From: GM7GCV1 sp965221105
GTDB lineage: Bacteria; Pseudomonadota; Gammaproteobacteria; Pseudomonadales; GM7GCV1
Assembly (NCBI GenBank): GCA_965221105.1
Contig: OZ244871.1
Span: 186,001 to 250,000 of the forward strand
Length of the DNA stretch: 64,000 bases
Direction of reading: 5' to 3'
Shown: positions 1 through 9,742 of the stretch, in pieces
Numbering within the stretch: position 1 is the stretch's first letter
How the letters are laid out: each line of letters opens with the position of its first letter
Program-made: the position numbers and the translations under genes
Notes under the pieces: generated by a model
Told to the model about the DNA's origin: nothing
Databases searched by the model: none
Seen by the model: only the letters and a program-made list of their open reading frames with translations

Positions 1-1095
1 CAGTATGAGTGGTTGCATGAGGCCCATGACCCCTGTGTGCAACTGTTTACAAGTGGCACTACAGGTACCCCGAAGACTGCTATTCTGCGTCACGGAAATT
101 TGGTGTCCTATATATTAAATTCTGTTGAGTTCATGAGCGCCGGCCCTGAGGAAGCTAACTTAACCTCAGTGCCTCCGTACCACATTGCTGGAATCTCCGC
201 GGTGCTCAGCGCCACTTATTCAGGTCGAAGAATTGTGCAGCTGAAAGACTTTTCGCCGGAGGCCTGGTTGGCGACGGCTGAGGAAGAATCGATCACTAAT
301 GCTTTCGTTGTGCCAACGATGCTCTCTCGAGTCATTGAATATATGAGAGAAACCGGGCATGACTACACTCTTGGTGGAATTAAAGCGATAGCCTATGGAG
401 GCGGTAAAATGCCTCTGGAAGTGATCGAGGACGCTATGAATCTTTTCCCTCAGGTTGACTTCACCAACGCATATGGGCTGACCGAAACCAGTTCGACTAT
501 TTCTATTTTAGGTCCAGACGATCATCGAAATGCGTATCACAGCAGTTTGCCGGAAGTTCGTCGCCGATTGGCTTCGGTGGGCAGGCCCTTGCCTTCCATT
601 AGCGTGTCTATCAAGGATGACGAGGGCAATGAGCTAGGTGCCAATGAGCAGGGCGAGATATTCGTCAAGGGCGATCAGGTATCGGGCGAATATCTTGAGC
701 GCAATGGACTGGATAACGAGGGATGGTTTCCAACGAGAGATCGAGGATATATCGATTCAGAGGGATTTTTGTTTCTCGATGGCCGGGCCGATGATGTCAT
801 TGTTCGGGGCGGTGAAAATATATCGCCTGGTGAGGTTGAAGATGTTATTCGCGCTCACCCTGCTGTGAGTGATGTGGCAGTGCTCGGTATTCCATCCAAA
901 GACTGGGGAGAAGCTGTAGCGGCGGTCGTTGTGTTGACGATGGAAGGGAGAATTGATACTGAGCAAATTCAACAATTGGTGCGTTCGAAGTTGAGGTCGT
1001 CTCGGGTACCGGAGTCTGTATTGTTCATCACGGAGCTACCCTACAATGAGATGGGAAAGTTGCTTAGACGCAAACTTGTAGATTTATTTGTTTAG
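1..1095 (+). CDS. Acyl-CoA synthetase / AMP-dependent ligase, C-terminal part (5' end outside window)
   Basis: The reading frame is open from base 1, so the N-terminus lies outside the window. It should activate a carboxylic acid to its acyl-adenylate and then to the CoA thioester. Visible class I adenylate-forming motifs are the phosphate-binding loop LFTSGTTGTPK near the start, the A5-type segment YGLTETSST, the hinge region TRDRGYIDSEGFLFLDGR, the following VRGGENISPGEVE, and near the C-terminus the catalytic lysine segment NEMGKLLRRKL. The C-terminal lid domain is complete and ends at a TAG. It is a second ligase, different from the one at 44390-46045. The substrate cannot be told from sequence; the neighbouring catabolic genes suggest a fatty, steroid-like or aromatic acid. 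Confidence 0.9.
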   Translation, partial: QYEWLHEAHDPCVQLFTSGTTGTPKTAILRHGNLVSYILNSVEFMSAGPEEANLTSVPPYHIAGISAVLSATYSGRRIVQLKDFSPEAWLATAEEESITNAFVVPTMLSRVIEYMRETGHDYTLGGIKAIAYGGGKMPLEVIEDAMNLFPQVDFTNAYGLTETSSTISILGPDDHRNAYHSSLPEVRRRLASVGRPLPSISVSIKDDEGNELGANEQGEIFVKGDQVSGEYLERNGLDNEGWFPTRDRGYIDSEGFLFLDGRADDVIVRGGENISPGEVEDVIRAHPAVSDVAVLGIPSKDWGEAVAAVVVLTMEGRIDTEQIQQLVRSKLRSSRVPESVLFITELPYNEMGKLLRRKLVDLFV

Positions 1096-1210
1096 CATGT
1101 TTGTTGTTTACCGAATTGGACTGTTCGTTGAATCTGGTGAGTTTTAAATCGAGGATTAGCAAGGCCCCGATCATTGGCAATGAGTCATGGTGGTATGAGG
1201 TCTGAATAAA

Positions 1211-1474
1211 TTACCCACGTGGAAGGAGGGGATTCTGACTACCGGCAACCATGGCAGCAGATACCTCACTCTCGGACATGCCGAGTCCATCATCACAGAT
1301 ATATATGCATGAGTCCGAGCCTTGCCAAATCAGATAAATCCAGATGTTCTTTGCTTTAGCTGTTATGGAGTTGTCGATAATGTCAGAAAGTGCCGAATTG
1401 AGAGAATAACCAAGAATAACCATACGCCCGAAGTGATTCGAGCATAGCCCCAGCTTTGGGGGGAGAGATTTCAT
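1211..1474 (-). pseudogene. GHKL (HSP90-like) ATPase, N-terminal fragment
   Basis: These 87 residues match only the beginning of a GHKL-type ATP-binding protein: the N-box ALSDIIDNSITAKA and the G1 box ICDDGLGMS are clear, then the frame stops soon after SQNPL. The rest of the ATPase (glycine-rich lid and C-terminal domains) is missing, so it is a 3'-truncated remnant. It starts 16 bases after the fic stop codon on the same strand, so it may once have been co-transcribed with fic. ATPases of this kind occur in multi-gene restriction or defence loci; that assignment is inference. Confidence 0.6.
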
Positions 1475-1490
1475 AATCCGTCAAAACTGA

Positions 1491-2597
1491 CTATCCTTCT
1501 TCTTGCTTCATAATCAACCGAACCAACGGGTCATTGATGTAGTAATTATTACGCCCCACCTTATGCTTATTTACAAAGCCTTTTTCTGTCAGAGCTTCAA
1601 GGTATTTGGTGGCCGTGATGCGGGTAACACCCAATTGATCAATCACGAATTGTACTTTGGTGTACGGATGGAAAAATAAGTTATTCAGCAATTCCTGGCT
1701 GTATATTTTAGGAAGCTCTGTACGCATACGTTGCTTGGTGACCATTATCAAATCACGCATCTGATATACACACTCAATCGTTTCTTTCGCGGTCACTTCA
1801 ATACCTTTGACTATATAGCTTACCCAGTCAGCCCAATCATCTTGCTCTCTAACGGATTGCAACAGGCGATAGTAGTCACTTTTGGTCTCAACTATATAGC
1901 GACTCAGGTAGAGTATCGGCAAATCCAGAAGTTGGTTTTTTACCAGGTACAGAATATTCAGGATACGCCCCGTTCGACCATTACCATCGTAAAACGGGTG
2001 GATGCTTTCAAACTGGTGATGAATGATCGCCATTTTGACCAGTGGATCAAGTTCTGAGAGCGAGTCATCATTGATATATTCAACCAGGTTGGCCATCAAC
2101 GACTGCATATTGTCAGGATGCTGAGGTGGCGTATAAATAACCTGCCCGGTATTGGCATTGCCAATCACCGTACCAGGAATTTTTCTCAGCCCCGGTTTGT
2201 TAGGCTCAACAATTTCCTGGGTAGCCAGTATATCGTTCAAGCGAATCAGCCCAGACGTTTTGGTTTGCTGGTAGCTTTCCCACAAAGCGCGTTGGTAATT
2301 CTCAACTTCCTTTGTGGCCTGATTGACTTGCTGCCCACCCAGCACTTGTGACTGGAACAACTGATCATGCGTGGTGAATATATTTTCGATGGCGGAGCTA
2401 TCCTTGGCTTCCTGCATACTCAAGGTAGAAATCAGAATCGCCTCATTGGGAATGGTTTTGGCGACCCCTTTCAACTCTGCCAGATAGCGATGCGCCTGCG
2501 CTACTTGCCTGAGCAGTGCCACTGATTCCAAATTGCTCTCACCCACCAACGGTAGGAGAGGTACATTGGTATCATCTGGATTGAAGCTAACTGCCAT
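1491..2597 (-). CDS. Fic family protein (AMPylase)
   Basis: This 368-residue protein has the usual layout of stand-alone Fic enzymes. An N-terminal Fic_N-type region contains SSAIENIFTT, resembling the (S/T)xxxE inhibitory helix that keeps class II Fic proteins inactive. The core carries the catalytic motif HPFYDGNGRTGR at about residues 195-206, preceded by IIHHQFESI. A C-terminal winged-helix part follows (about 290-360: TKVQFVIDQLGVTRITATKYLEAL). Such proteins transfer AMP from ATP to hydroxyl groups of target proteins and can be toxic or regulatory. The ATG at 2597 is the first in frame and matches the family start. Length and motifs look intact, unlike the truncated gene downstream. The target is unknown. 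Confidence 0.93.
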   Translation of the reverse strand: MAVSFNPDDTNVPLLPLVGESNLESVALLRQVAQAHRYLAELKGVAKTIPNEAILISTLSMQEAKDSSAIENIFTTHDQLFQSQVLGGQQVNQATKEVENYQRALWESYQQTKTSGLIRLNDILATQEIVEPNKPGLRKIPGTVIGNANTGQVIYTPPQHPDNMQSLMANLVEYINDDSLSELDPLVKMAIIHHQFESIHPFYDGNGRTGRILNILYLVKNQLLDLPILYLSRYIVETKSDYYRLLQSVREQDDWADWVSYIVKGIEVTAKETIECVYQMRDLIMVTKQRMRTELPKIYSQELLNNLFFHPYTKVQFVIDQLGVTRITATKYLEALTEKGFVNKHKVGRNNYYINDPLVRLIMKQEEG

Positions 2598-2700
2598 GCC
2601 GATTTCCGACCGCTTGTTACTATAGGCTATACATAAGAAGCATTATATGTATATGTATATGTATATTTATTTTATCTTTCTATATATTTTTTTATTTTAT
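2598..2700 (-). promoter_or_regulatory. AT-rich upstream region of fic with hexamer repeats
   Basis: Upstream of fic the sequence is extremely AT-rich and contains about four consecutive TATATG/TATGTA repeats at 2644-2666. The repeats could be a promoter, or an operator for the winged-helix part of Fic, but no single -10/-35 pair can be picked with confidence. Confidence 0.35.
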
Positions 2701-3290
2701 GTATAGAAAATCATTCTTTCTTATGCACATTGCAGCTGGCAGATTGATTACTGGTTAAGCGGCTGGCTCTCTATGCAACACTCTTCGTAACACGGAAAAC
2801 TTCAGAAAATCTATAATTCGAGCAATTTCAATTACTTATAAAAACAGTGGGAGTCCTCTCCTCGGCGTATCTACGGCCATACGGTCCTCGATGCGACCTC
2901 TACCGCCAAACATAATGATGCCCTGATCGTGCTCCATCTACCCGGTCTCCTCCTCACCGAAGATCCCAAGCGCGCCAGGCAAACCGCACGTCATCGCCAT
3001 CGAAAACGATAGGCTCAGACGTCCTGACCTCAGTCGCTTATATTAGAAGCATACAGCCGGATATATGCCTGAAAAACATACATTTTTCCAGTTTTTTGGA
3101 GGGAGATAGTGCGCTCTTGGGGTGCTCATATAATCTGAAAGACTATTTCTGGGTGCTCGCCGTGCAGACACCCCAAATACAACTGCGTATTCCGGTAAAA
3201 CTGGACAGTGATTCCGGCCTAAAGTGGACAGCTGATCCGGTGTACAACGGACAGTCGTCGGAGCGCAGCGACGCGGGGGTGTCATTATGA
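2701..3290. other. No intact gene; decayed mobile-element DNA
   Basis: I see no convincing gene here. At 3015-3031 lies a copy of the 17-base terminal repeat TCAGACGTCCTGACCTC, which recurs at element ends elsewhere (8134-8150, 17751-17767, 18211-18227, 34947-34963, 40840-40856 and a divergent copy at 60037-60053). The short open stretch before it (about 2870-3010) resembles decayed coding sequence but is not recognised. Confidence 0.5.
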
Positions 3291-3641
3291 TCACAAGTGT
3301 CCAGTTTGGGTCAAGCCTGTGTGGCGTTTTCGCATGGATTCTCCAGTCAGATGTATCTTGTGGGCGTTGTGGACGAGGCGATCCAGGATGGCATCGGCCA
3401 GGGTCGGATCATCGATGAGTTCATGCCAGTGATCGACCGGGAACTGGCTGGTAACCAGGGTGGAGTGCACACTGTAGCGGTCGTCCAACAGTTCGAGTAC
3501 ATCCCGCCGGTGTTCGTCCTTGAGCCGGGTGCCGTCCTAATCGGTCAGATCATTCCAGTGAGCGATCATGCCGTGGAGTTTGGGACCGGTGGCGCACACT
3601 TTCAGACTATCCAAACCGGCGGGGTCAGTCGGTGTCGTCAT
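3291..3641 (-). pseudogene. IS21-family IstB ATPase remnant, internally deleted
   Basis: The last about 80 residues are a clear IstB C-terminus (VHSTLVTSQFPVDHWHELI, then DPTLADAILDRLVHNAHKI and GESMRKR). The ATG at 3641 gives about 34 N-terminal residues of an IstB-like start. The two parts are joined with an in-frame TAG (3537-3539) at the seam, so the central Walker A/B region of about 130 residues is gone. IstB is the AAA+ helper of IS21 transposition. Confidence 0.7.
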
Positions 3642-3702
3642 GGGCTCTCTCCGAGTGTGTCGGGTGCGACCTGTTGCGTACCATGCCCGATATCACTGCG
3701 GT

Positions 3703-3820
3703 CTACTCTGCCAGCGTGGCGGACCGTACCACAATGTTATGAGCCTTCTCAGGCAGTGGGAGTTTCAGCAAGGATTCGCGCTCCCGCTCAAAGACCTCGT
3801 GTACTGTCAGGTCAGAATCT
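3703..3820 (-). pseudogene. IS21-family IstA transposase, C-terminal scrap
   Basis: Reading leftwards and ending at the TAG at 3703-3705, the translation contains VFERERESLLKLPLP followed by EKAHNIVVRSATLAE, matching the extreme C-terminus of IstA. It sits directly upstream of the istB remnant in the normal istA-istB order, so both come from one decayed IS21 copy. Confidence 0.55.
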
Positions 3821-3891
3821 TCCCGGCACTTGGGGTGAAAATCACACCGGAGACAGATAGGACATACACCTGACAGTCGCCGCTTCCGGAT

Positions 3892-5133
3892 TTACCGCTC
3901 AGTCTTCTTAAAGAGAATTGTTTTCAGGTGGTCCTCTGTCGATTCAAACACTGGTTCGTTTCGGTTTTCGCTTTTCATAAGAGGTACTACTTTTGTACGC
4001 ACACCCATACCTCTTGCTTCGACATATCCAAAATCCTTCAATATATCAACAATGAGTACATTTCGAGGCGATCGCTGACCCGCTATCATTTTCTCAACAG
4101 TCATCGAGTTCTGCATGGCACCCGGGCTCATCACTTCGAGACGATCTGAGTAGCACGTAATCTCAATGTCCGTAAAGCGCGTCCAGTCACGATGGACGAT
4201 TGCATTGACCACAATTTCCCTGACTGCCTCAATCGGGTAGTGCCACATTTTTTCCCGCTTCATACCCTCATCAATAGTCTTGCTTTCCTCAGAGATAAAC
4301 GGCTTCAGCCTTTGAATGACACCTTCGACAATGCCACCTGATACAAATTTTCGTTCACCTTCAGGTTCCAATTTCCAGTGACCAACCATTGGCATATCCA
4401 GTACCTCATCCAACACCGCCCGGTACGCTCTATCTGCTCCTTCAAATACCATCAATCTGACGCCAGCTTGTCTAAGATGTCTTCTGGGTCTATATCCAAA
4501 CAAAAGTAATCCGGCCATTGTGCATACAGGTGCAGCACCGACTTTATTGATGAGGAACCCTAAATCAAGCAGGCGGCGTATCCATCCCTCTTCAGAGGAC
4601 GGGAAGCCTGGATCCTCCATAACATTTTTAATGTAATCCTCAACTCTTTCTATGTGCAGAGATTCAATAGAAGTACCTGAAACAGGAAGCGTTTCAGCAT
4701 GAAGCATTCCCCCTACTTCAAATAGGCGGGCCTGCTGCTCTCGGGTAGCCAATCTTGAAGTACTGCCAACTCGTATGAATATTTCTTCTCGATCAGAGTG
4801 GCGACGTACGTAGGGTTTAGATATCCCTTGCTCAAAAGATACAATGGCAACCCGTTTAACATCGTCTACCTGAATTTCCTGATAGGACGGAAGAATCAGC
4901 GGATGAATCTTGCGTGCAACCACACCATCCATTATCCATTCTTCAAGGTCTTCTCTTTGAATTCCGCCGATTTCACCGTCATCTTCAACACCAAGGAGAA
5001 TCATCCCACCACGGTGATTAACCATAGCAACTATCTCCTTGGCTAGCTGCTCCGGCCGACAATCATCGCGCTTGAATTCCACACCAGAGTTCTCTCCATT
5101 ACTGATGACTTCAAGCAAATCTGTCTTCAACAT
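3892..5133 (-). CDS. AlbA_2 / HATPase_c_4 protein (Schlafen-like DNA-binding, RecG-C-like)
   Basis: The frame is open to 5430, but the ATG at 5133 starts exactly where the family begins (MLKTDLLEVISNGEN, then SGVEFKRDD) and leaves a 25-base gap after the upstream gene, so I take it as the start (413 aa). The N-terminal 120 residues form an AlbA_2 / divergent AAA-4 domain, with EFKRD and the strand-loop MILLGVEDDGEIGGI. The C-terminal part has the GHKL-like HATPase_c_4 signature (VNAIVHRDW, YSDRLEVMSPG, then GMGVRTKV). Such proteins are usually called putative transcriptional regulators or RecG-like proteins and are frequent in defence islands. The gene lies directly after the TrlF-type ATPase on the same strand, suggesting a two-gene operon. 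Confidence 0.85.
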   Translation of the reverse strand: MLKTDLLEVISNGENSGVEFKRDDCRPEQLAKEIVAMVNHRGGMILLGVEDDGEIGGIQREDLEEWIMDGVVARKIHPLILPSYQEIQVDDVKRVAIVSFEQGISKPYVRRHSDREEIFIRVGSTSRLATREQQARLFEVGGMLHAETLPVSGTSIESLHIERVEDYIKNVMEDPGFPSSEEGWIRRLLDLGFLINKVGAAPVCTMAGLLLFGYRPRRHLRQAGVRLMVFEGADRAYRAVLDEVLDMPMVGHWKLEPEGERKFVSGGIVEGVIQRLKPFISEESKTIDEGMKREKMWHYPIEAVREIVVNAIVHRDWTRFTDIEITCYSDRLEVMSPGAMQNSMTVEKMIAGQRSPRNVLIVDILKDFGYVEARGMGVRTKVVPLMKSENRNEPVFESTEDHLKTILFKKTER

Positions 5134-5158
5134 AAATGCACTCTGGTACTCGTAACGA

Positions 5159-7795
5159 CTAAAACCCGTATTTTTCCTTACGCTGCACAAACGCAGTTCT
5201 GCCGCCCTCGAGGATGTCTGCTGCACTTTCTCGAATATTTGCGAGGTCAATGGAGCCCTGATGCTCCGCTGGCAAGTTCGCTTTTGAATCCAACACACTA
5301 AAGACACCAATCCACTCCGCGTCTCCAAAGACTGGTATATTTGCATTGTGGGTGGCAAACAAAAATTGCCGCTTGAGTTTCGCATCCCGTAACTCGACGA
5401 CAATACGGTCTGCAATAAACGCATTATCAAGATTGTCTTCGGGCTGATCGAGAATCAAGGGATCTCTGTTGTCAAGAAGTAAAAGATGTAAGATTGCCGT
5501 GCACTGCTGACCCGTCGACACACGACCAAGTAAGCGGTAATTTTCTTTCCCTGCATGCGATACATTCAATTCAATGTTCACTGTATCTTTCAGTTCAAGA
5601 GTCTCCAACTCATAGAGTTGCGCTGATGTACATCGATACAATGCAGCAGCGACTGAAGGGGTAATGCCCCAGCTCATGGCTTGCAGCACATCACTGCCTT
5701 CCCGGATTGCTTGTGCGAGGGAAATCGGGCTCAAGTCCGCTGCCTTATCGACCCAAGCCAACCGTTTCTCACCGATGCCATCAAGCTTTTGCAGGAATCC
5801 TTTCAGTTTTGAGCGCTCCCCTTCAGGATCCATTGATATCCTCAATTTTCCAGCAAGGCGTTTATTCAAATTTTTAAGTACCACTTGCACTTCTTTCGTG
5901 CGTCTGGCGCGACTGTCTGACAACTCTGCCAAAAGATTGGCTCGCTGCTGCAGAAGTTCCAGCTTCAGTTTCTGCTGATGCTCGAGTTGAGACCTCAAGG
6001 GTTTGGTTGCTTCAATTTCCTTCAGCAACCGCTGGTACGTCAGCCCTATTTCACGACCACTCTTCCCCTCCGACTCTGGCAGCTCCTTAAAGGCCTCTAC
6101 TAACTCCCCTTCTCTCTGTTTAATTGAGGTACAAAGCTTATCGCTCAAATTGTTAACGTCTTGCCGCGCTTCATTGAATCTCTCGTCTGTTGACTTCAGC
6201 GACATCTCCACTTTCTGCTTTAGGTTGGCCAAAACCTCTCTCAACTCCTTCAGCAGATCACGGTCAGGCAATCCGTCTAGTGCTTTATCACTCAGAAAAA
6301 CCAAATCAGGCAAATCTTCACGCAGCTGCTGAAGTGACGCCCCCACACGATCAAGTTCTTCTTCAACCCGTTTCCGAAGATTTTTCTCACGCTCAAGCAG
6401 GGGTGTAATTTCCAATGTATTTTCCAGACCCAGCGCTTTACATTGTCGTGCCTGTTCTTCTAAACGTGGAAGCAGCGCTACCCTCATTTCAATTTCTTCG
6501 ATAGCATCTTCTGCCTTCAACAATTTGTCCTTGTTTGCCAGCAGTTTTTTTTGAATCTCTCCTAATTTCTCCTGACCTTTGGTTTTTTCGGCGGGCAAAA
6601 ACCTTTCCAATAGCCGAAACTGGCTTTCACGATCCTGGGCTATTTCATATATTTCGTTCTGACCATAGATTTCAATCCTTGGGAGAAGATCCAATGGCCG
6701 AAAATTCGACACATTACCGCTATCGTCCCGAACAATCGCGCCTTCCCCATAGCGGCGCGAAATTATGTACCGATTTCCATGAAAGGCTGAAGATCGAACC
6801 GTCAGTTCCACTCGTCCTCTTTCTTTCCCCAGATTCTCCTTCAGTATCTCCTCATGCTGTCTTCTGGCGTCCTTTCCCTTGGGGAGAGTTTCTAATGCAT
6901 AACGTATACACTCGAGTAATGTAGATTTTCCTGTTCCTCGTCCGCCAATGACTGTATTCAGATGTTCGGAAAGTAGAATTTCAATCCCATCAAGATACCC
7001 GCCATCAAACCTGATACTTTCAATTTTTGAGAAATACTCCTTCGGAACATCTGTATGAAGTCGAACCCGAGAATCCGGGTCCAGAAAAGCCATCTTGAAC
7101 GACTCAAAACAGGGACGGGTCATCTTAATCAGGCATGAGGCTTCAGGCTTCTTCAGGTCATCAGGCTTCGCTACGTCCTGTGCATTGATTATTACGATTG
7201 GATGCTCACGCTGATAAGCATCATTTTCATTCATCACAATACTTTTAAATTTTTCTGGTAGCGCACTGACAGAGCCGGGTATTTGTGCAGCCTTCAGTTC
7301 TCGCGAACACCACACATGATTGAGCTTTTTTTTCAAAACACCACTGTCACTGGTAACGTGTGCTGCAAAGCAAAAACCACCTAAATTGTTAGCACACTGT
7401 ATCAACTCTTCTGCACCTAAGCCCGATGGCCTTACTCCATCTTGTGGATCAACCAGGCCCAGCTTCCCAAGGTAGCGATTAAGTTGAGTTGTCGTTACAT
7501 TTTCCGGGAACAGGCATACAAAATGAGCTTTCTCTGTGGATGAGACCTCAAATCCCGGGAATACAGTAATGCCGCTTCCACTAAACAAATTGCGAATGTC
7601 ATCTATAGTGTCCACATTGCCATGATTTGCTAAACCCACGACCTTAATATCTTCCTGCAGACATATCTCCAGTAGCTGTTGGTTGTATTCTTTTTCTGAC
7701 ATTCCATGATCCTGGCCTCGATAAGATATGTATCCTGAGGGGTTTACTTGCAGGGCACATTTCCAGAACCGTGCAAAAGTGTGGCATTCCATCAT
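5159..7795 (-). CDS. TrlF family PHP-like + SMC-like ATPase (Ppl-type defence protein)
   Basis: This 878-residue protein combines a PHP-phosphoesterase-like N-terminus (about 1-250) with a split ABC/SMC-type ATPase. The Walker A GGRGTGKSTLLE lies near residue 290. A long coiled-coil insertion (about 430-700) follows, and the C-terminal signature/Walker B is RVSTGQQCTAILHLLLLDNR then LILDQPEDNLDNAF. This is the architecture of TrlF/Ppl proteins, and Ppl is a known single-gene anti-phage system. The PHP part looks degenerate: where active PHP domains have HxH the sequence reads CALQVNP, and motif II reads GLANHGN rather than TDHN. The second domain could therefore sense rather than cleave. The first ATG overlaps a TAA. 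It is probably transcribed with the AlbA/HATPase gene 25 bases downstream. Confidence 0.85.
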   Translation of the reverse strand: MMECHTFARFWKCALQVNPSGYISYRGQDHGMSEKEYNQQLLEICLQEDIKVVGLANHGNVDTIDDIRNLFSGSGITVFPGFEVSSTEKAHFVCLFPENVTTTQLNRYLGKLGLVDPQDGVRPSGLGAEELIQCANNLGGFCFAAHVTSDSGVLKKKLNHVWCSRELKAAQIPGSVSALPEKFKSIVMNENDAYQREHPIVIINAQDVAKPDDLKKPEASCLIKMTRPCFESFKMAFLDPDSRVRLHTDVPKEYFSKIESIRFDGGYLDGIEILLSEHLNTVIGGRGTGKSTLLECIRYALETLPKGKDARRQHEEILKENLGKERGRVELTVRSSAFHGNRYIISRRYGEGAIVRDDSGNVSNFRPLDLLPRIEIYGQNEIYEIAQDRESQFRLLERFLPAEKTKGQEKLGEIQKKLLANKDKLLKAEDAIEEIEMRVALLPRLEEQARQCKALGLENTLEITPLLEREKNLRKRVEEELDRVGASLQQLREDLPDLVFLSDKALDGLPDRDLLKELREVLANLKQKVEMSLKSTDERFNEARQDVNNLSDKLCTSIKQREGELVEAFKELPESEGKSGREIGLTYQRLLKEIEATKPLRSQLEHQQKLKLELLQQRANLLAELSDSRARRTKEVQVVLKNLNKRLAGKLRISMDPEGERSKLKGFLQKLDGIGEKRLAWVDKAADLSPISLAQAIREGSDVLQAMSWGITPSVAAALYRCTSAQLYELETLELKDTVNIELNVSHAGKENYRLLGRVSTGQQCTAILHLLLLDNRDPLILDQPEDNLDNAFIADRIVVELRDAKLKRQFLFATHNANIPVFGDAEWIGVFSVLDSKANLPAEHQGSIDLANIRESAADILEGGRTAFVQRKEKYGF

Positions 7796-8700
7796 TTAGC
7801 TGCCTCAGAATTCTGTGTAAGCTTTATTTTCTACTTTTTGTGCGGATTGAGTAACCGGATCCGGTGGAAGGTTTATAGAGCTACATGACTAGGATTTACG
7901 ATTTTCTTGTTGCCTGAGTCAAGCATGGAAGTCCTCAGGGGGCATGGATTTGGACCGCTTCTGGCAGGCCTCCTATGGCTCATCATACTCCTCCTGTTTC
8001 GCTAACCCAAATTCAGGTGCCCAGTTGCTCTGCTCTGCTGCTGGATCTGATGTACTGGCGCAAGTCGAGTGTATCTCAAATGCAGTTTGTACAGAAAGGT
8101 CAGAACGTTCCGGAGCACCTGAAGTCAGGTCACGAGGTCAGGATATCTGATCTCTGTGACCGCCGGTTTATTGCGCGGCACCCGCCAAGGACACAACCAT
8201 CAGAACAACAAGCGTGCTGGCTTACAAGAAACCCAATGCTCCAAAGACCAAGGCCAAATGACCAATGTGCCGGTGAATTCGGCAGTTTTAATCGAATGTG
8301 TCGGCTCACCAATCCAATCGGTATACACTCCAAACACTGCCCGCAACATACTGGCCACCCGGATTGCCATCACAGTGAGCGCCGCACTCTCTGCGCCGCT
8401 GAACCTCAAGGTCGTTTGCTTGTTGGTAAGTCAGGCCGGACTGGAGGATAGTATGCCTTGCGTGGGAAGGTACCGTTCCGTCGTCATTCGGCTCTTTGAT
8501 TCGTGCGGCAACATTGGTCGCCATTCCAATTCGACAGCTCATATTTTACTTCTTATGGTAATGGGTGGATGTTGATAGCCGTTTCGTGGTTCTTGGGCGG
8601 TTATGAGGTAGATTAAACCTAGTTGAAAATTTTACCGTAGTTCGAAGGATAGCAACATAGGAATGTATGAAAAGCTCCTGACCCGGGTGGTTCAATCCGG
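7796..8700. other. Long stretch without a recognisable gene
   Basis: Many short overlapping open frames exist on both strands but none shows a domain or consistent coding character. The one recognisable item is an inverted copy (8119-8150) of the 32-base left end found at 40840-40871, including GAGGTCAGGATATCTGA. Part of the stretch is therefore probably remains of that element. Confidence 0.5.
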
Positions 8701-8708
8701 GCAATACT

Positions 8709-8900
8709 GTGGCCCTATTGGCAGCGGGCTCATTTGTCAATGTGCTGGTGTTAGGTGGCTCTACGCTAAAGAATTTTGATAGTATCATCGCTGTCTTCGG
8801 CCCATTGACGGGAGCCATGACGGGATTCTATTTTGCTAACCGTTCTGCTACACCAAATAATGCAGCACACAGAAATAAGGCTGATTTAAGCGGCGATTGA
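8709..8900 (+). CDS. Small predicted membrane protein, possibly a fragment
   Basis: A GTG-started frame of 63 residues encodes two hydrophobic stretches (VALLAAGSFVNVLVLGG and SIIAVFGPLTGAMTGFYFA) and a polar tail. The frame is open only back to a TGA at 8679, and a better start is not visible, so it may be the C-terminus of a larger membrane protein. Function unknown. Confidence 0.35.
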   Translation: MALLAAGSFVNVLVLGGSTLKNFDSIIAVFGPLTGAMTGFYFANRSATPNNAAHRNKADLSGD

Positions 8901-8944
8901 AATCGTTCCGCAAGTACTGGAAAGCCATATCCGGCTATGAGCCG

Positions 8945-9525
8945 TGGAAGGTTCGTTTCGTGAGCTCTCTCTGGATCAGCGAGCACACACTCCCCAACCC
9001 CAAGTCGACCCAATAACTCAGCCAGTACTGAGCCGGCACCACCCAACCCGATTATGCCGACACCTGTGCGTTTCAGCAGATCCTGGTCGGCATCCCCGAA
9101 CAGACGGCTCTGGCGGTCATACATTCCCACCGCGACTGCTCGCTCCTCCGGCCTGGGAAACAACTCCCGACGGCGACGACCTACAATGACCGCGTGGCTC
9201 AGCTGCCCACGCTCGCACCCCGGAAACCAAAGGTCTCCGGCTACTGCCGACCGCGCGAAGACCAGTGCGCCTACCGGCATGCCCCGTGCAATGTCGAGTA
9301 ATGCTGGGTATCCCCTTTCATGCGACGCCATATCAGGTCCAGAAAACCCGACCGAATCAGCGCCGCCATGGTTGTGTATCGCAAGATAGGCAAGCCGACG
9401 ATCTCTCGCTCGTAATATCCTGCCTTGTATGAATTCCGCCTTCAGCATTCGGCAGTCCCCTTTTGCCGGGCACATCGAGTGCTCACACGTGGCGACCGCC
9501 AGGGGCCAGGTGCGTCCGGACCCTG
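8945..9525 (-). pseudogene. JAB/MPN-E1 (ThiF family) protein, truncated at both ends
   Basis: The reading contains a JAB/MPN-like segment (AEFIQGRILRARDRRLAYLA, then IHNHGGADSVGFSGPD) followed by the Rossmann start of an E1/ThiF adenylyltransferase (GVGIIGLGGAGSVLAELLG, ADPERAHETNLPRLIAG). After that the family match ends and unrelated sequence follows, so the adenylation domain is cut. At the other end an in-frame TGA lies just upstream of RTWPLAVATCEH, with no proper start. Fused JAB-E1 proteins belong to bacterial ubiquitin-like conjugation or deconjugation modules, some in defence. This copy is not functional. Confidence 0.6.
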
Positions 9526-9742
9526 CTCATCCGGTCAATAATCAGTCACAGAGACCGAAATGTGCGCTGCTGGCAGTTCACACCATCGACTCGATCCTGT
9601 GCATCGTGCTGTATGATCGAAATTGAAGCCGCGCATGAGTATTTTTTTAAGCTGGTGAGAAATGCCGGCTCGGGATCTATTTTCACTACCTATCTCATGC
9701 TGCCTATCTCATAAAAAGTGACGACAGAGTGCGTGTTCTTTT

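Noticed and set aside
3297..3860. 187-residue plus-strand open frame
   Set aside because: It lies opposite the istB and istA remnants, which give clear family matches on the minus strand.
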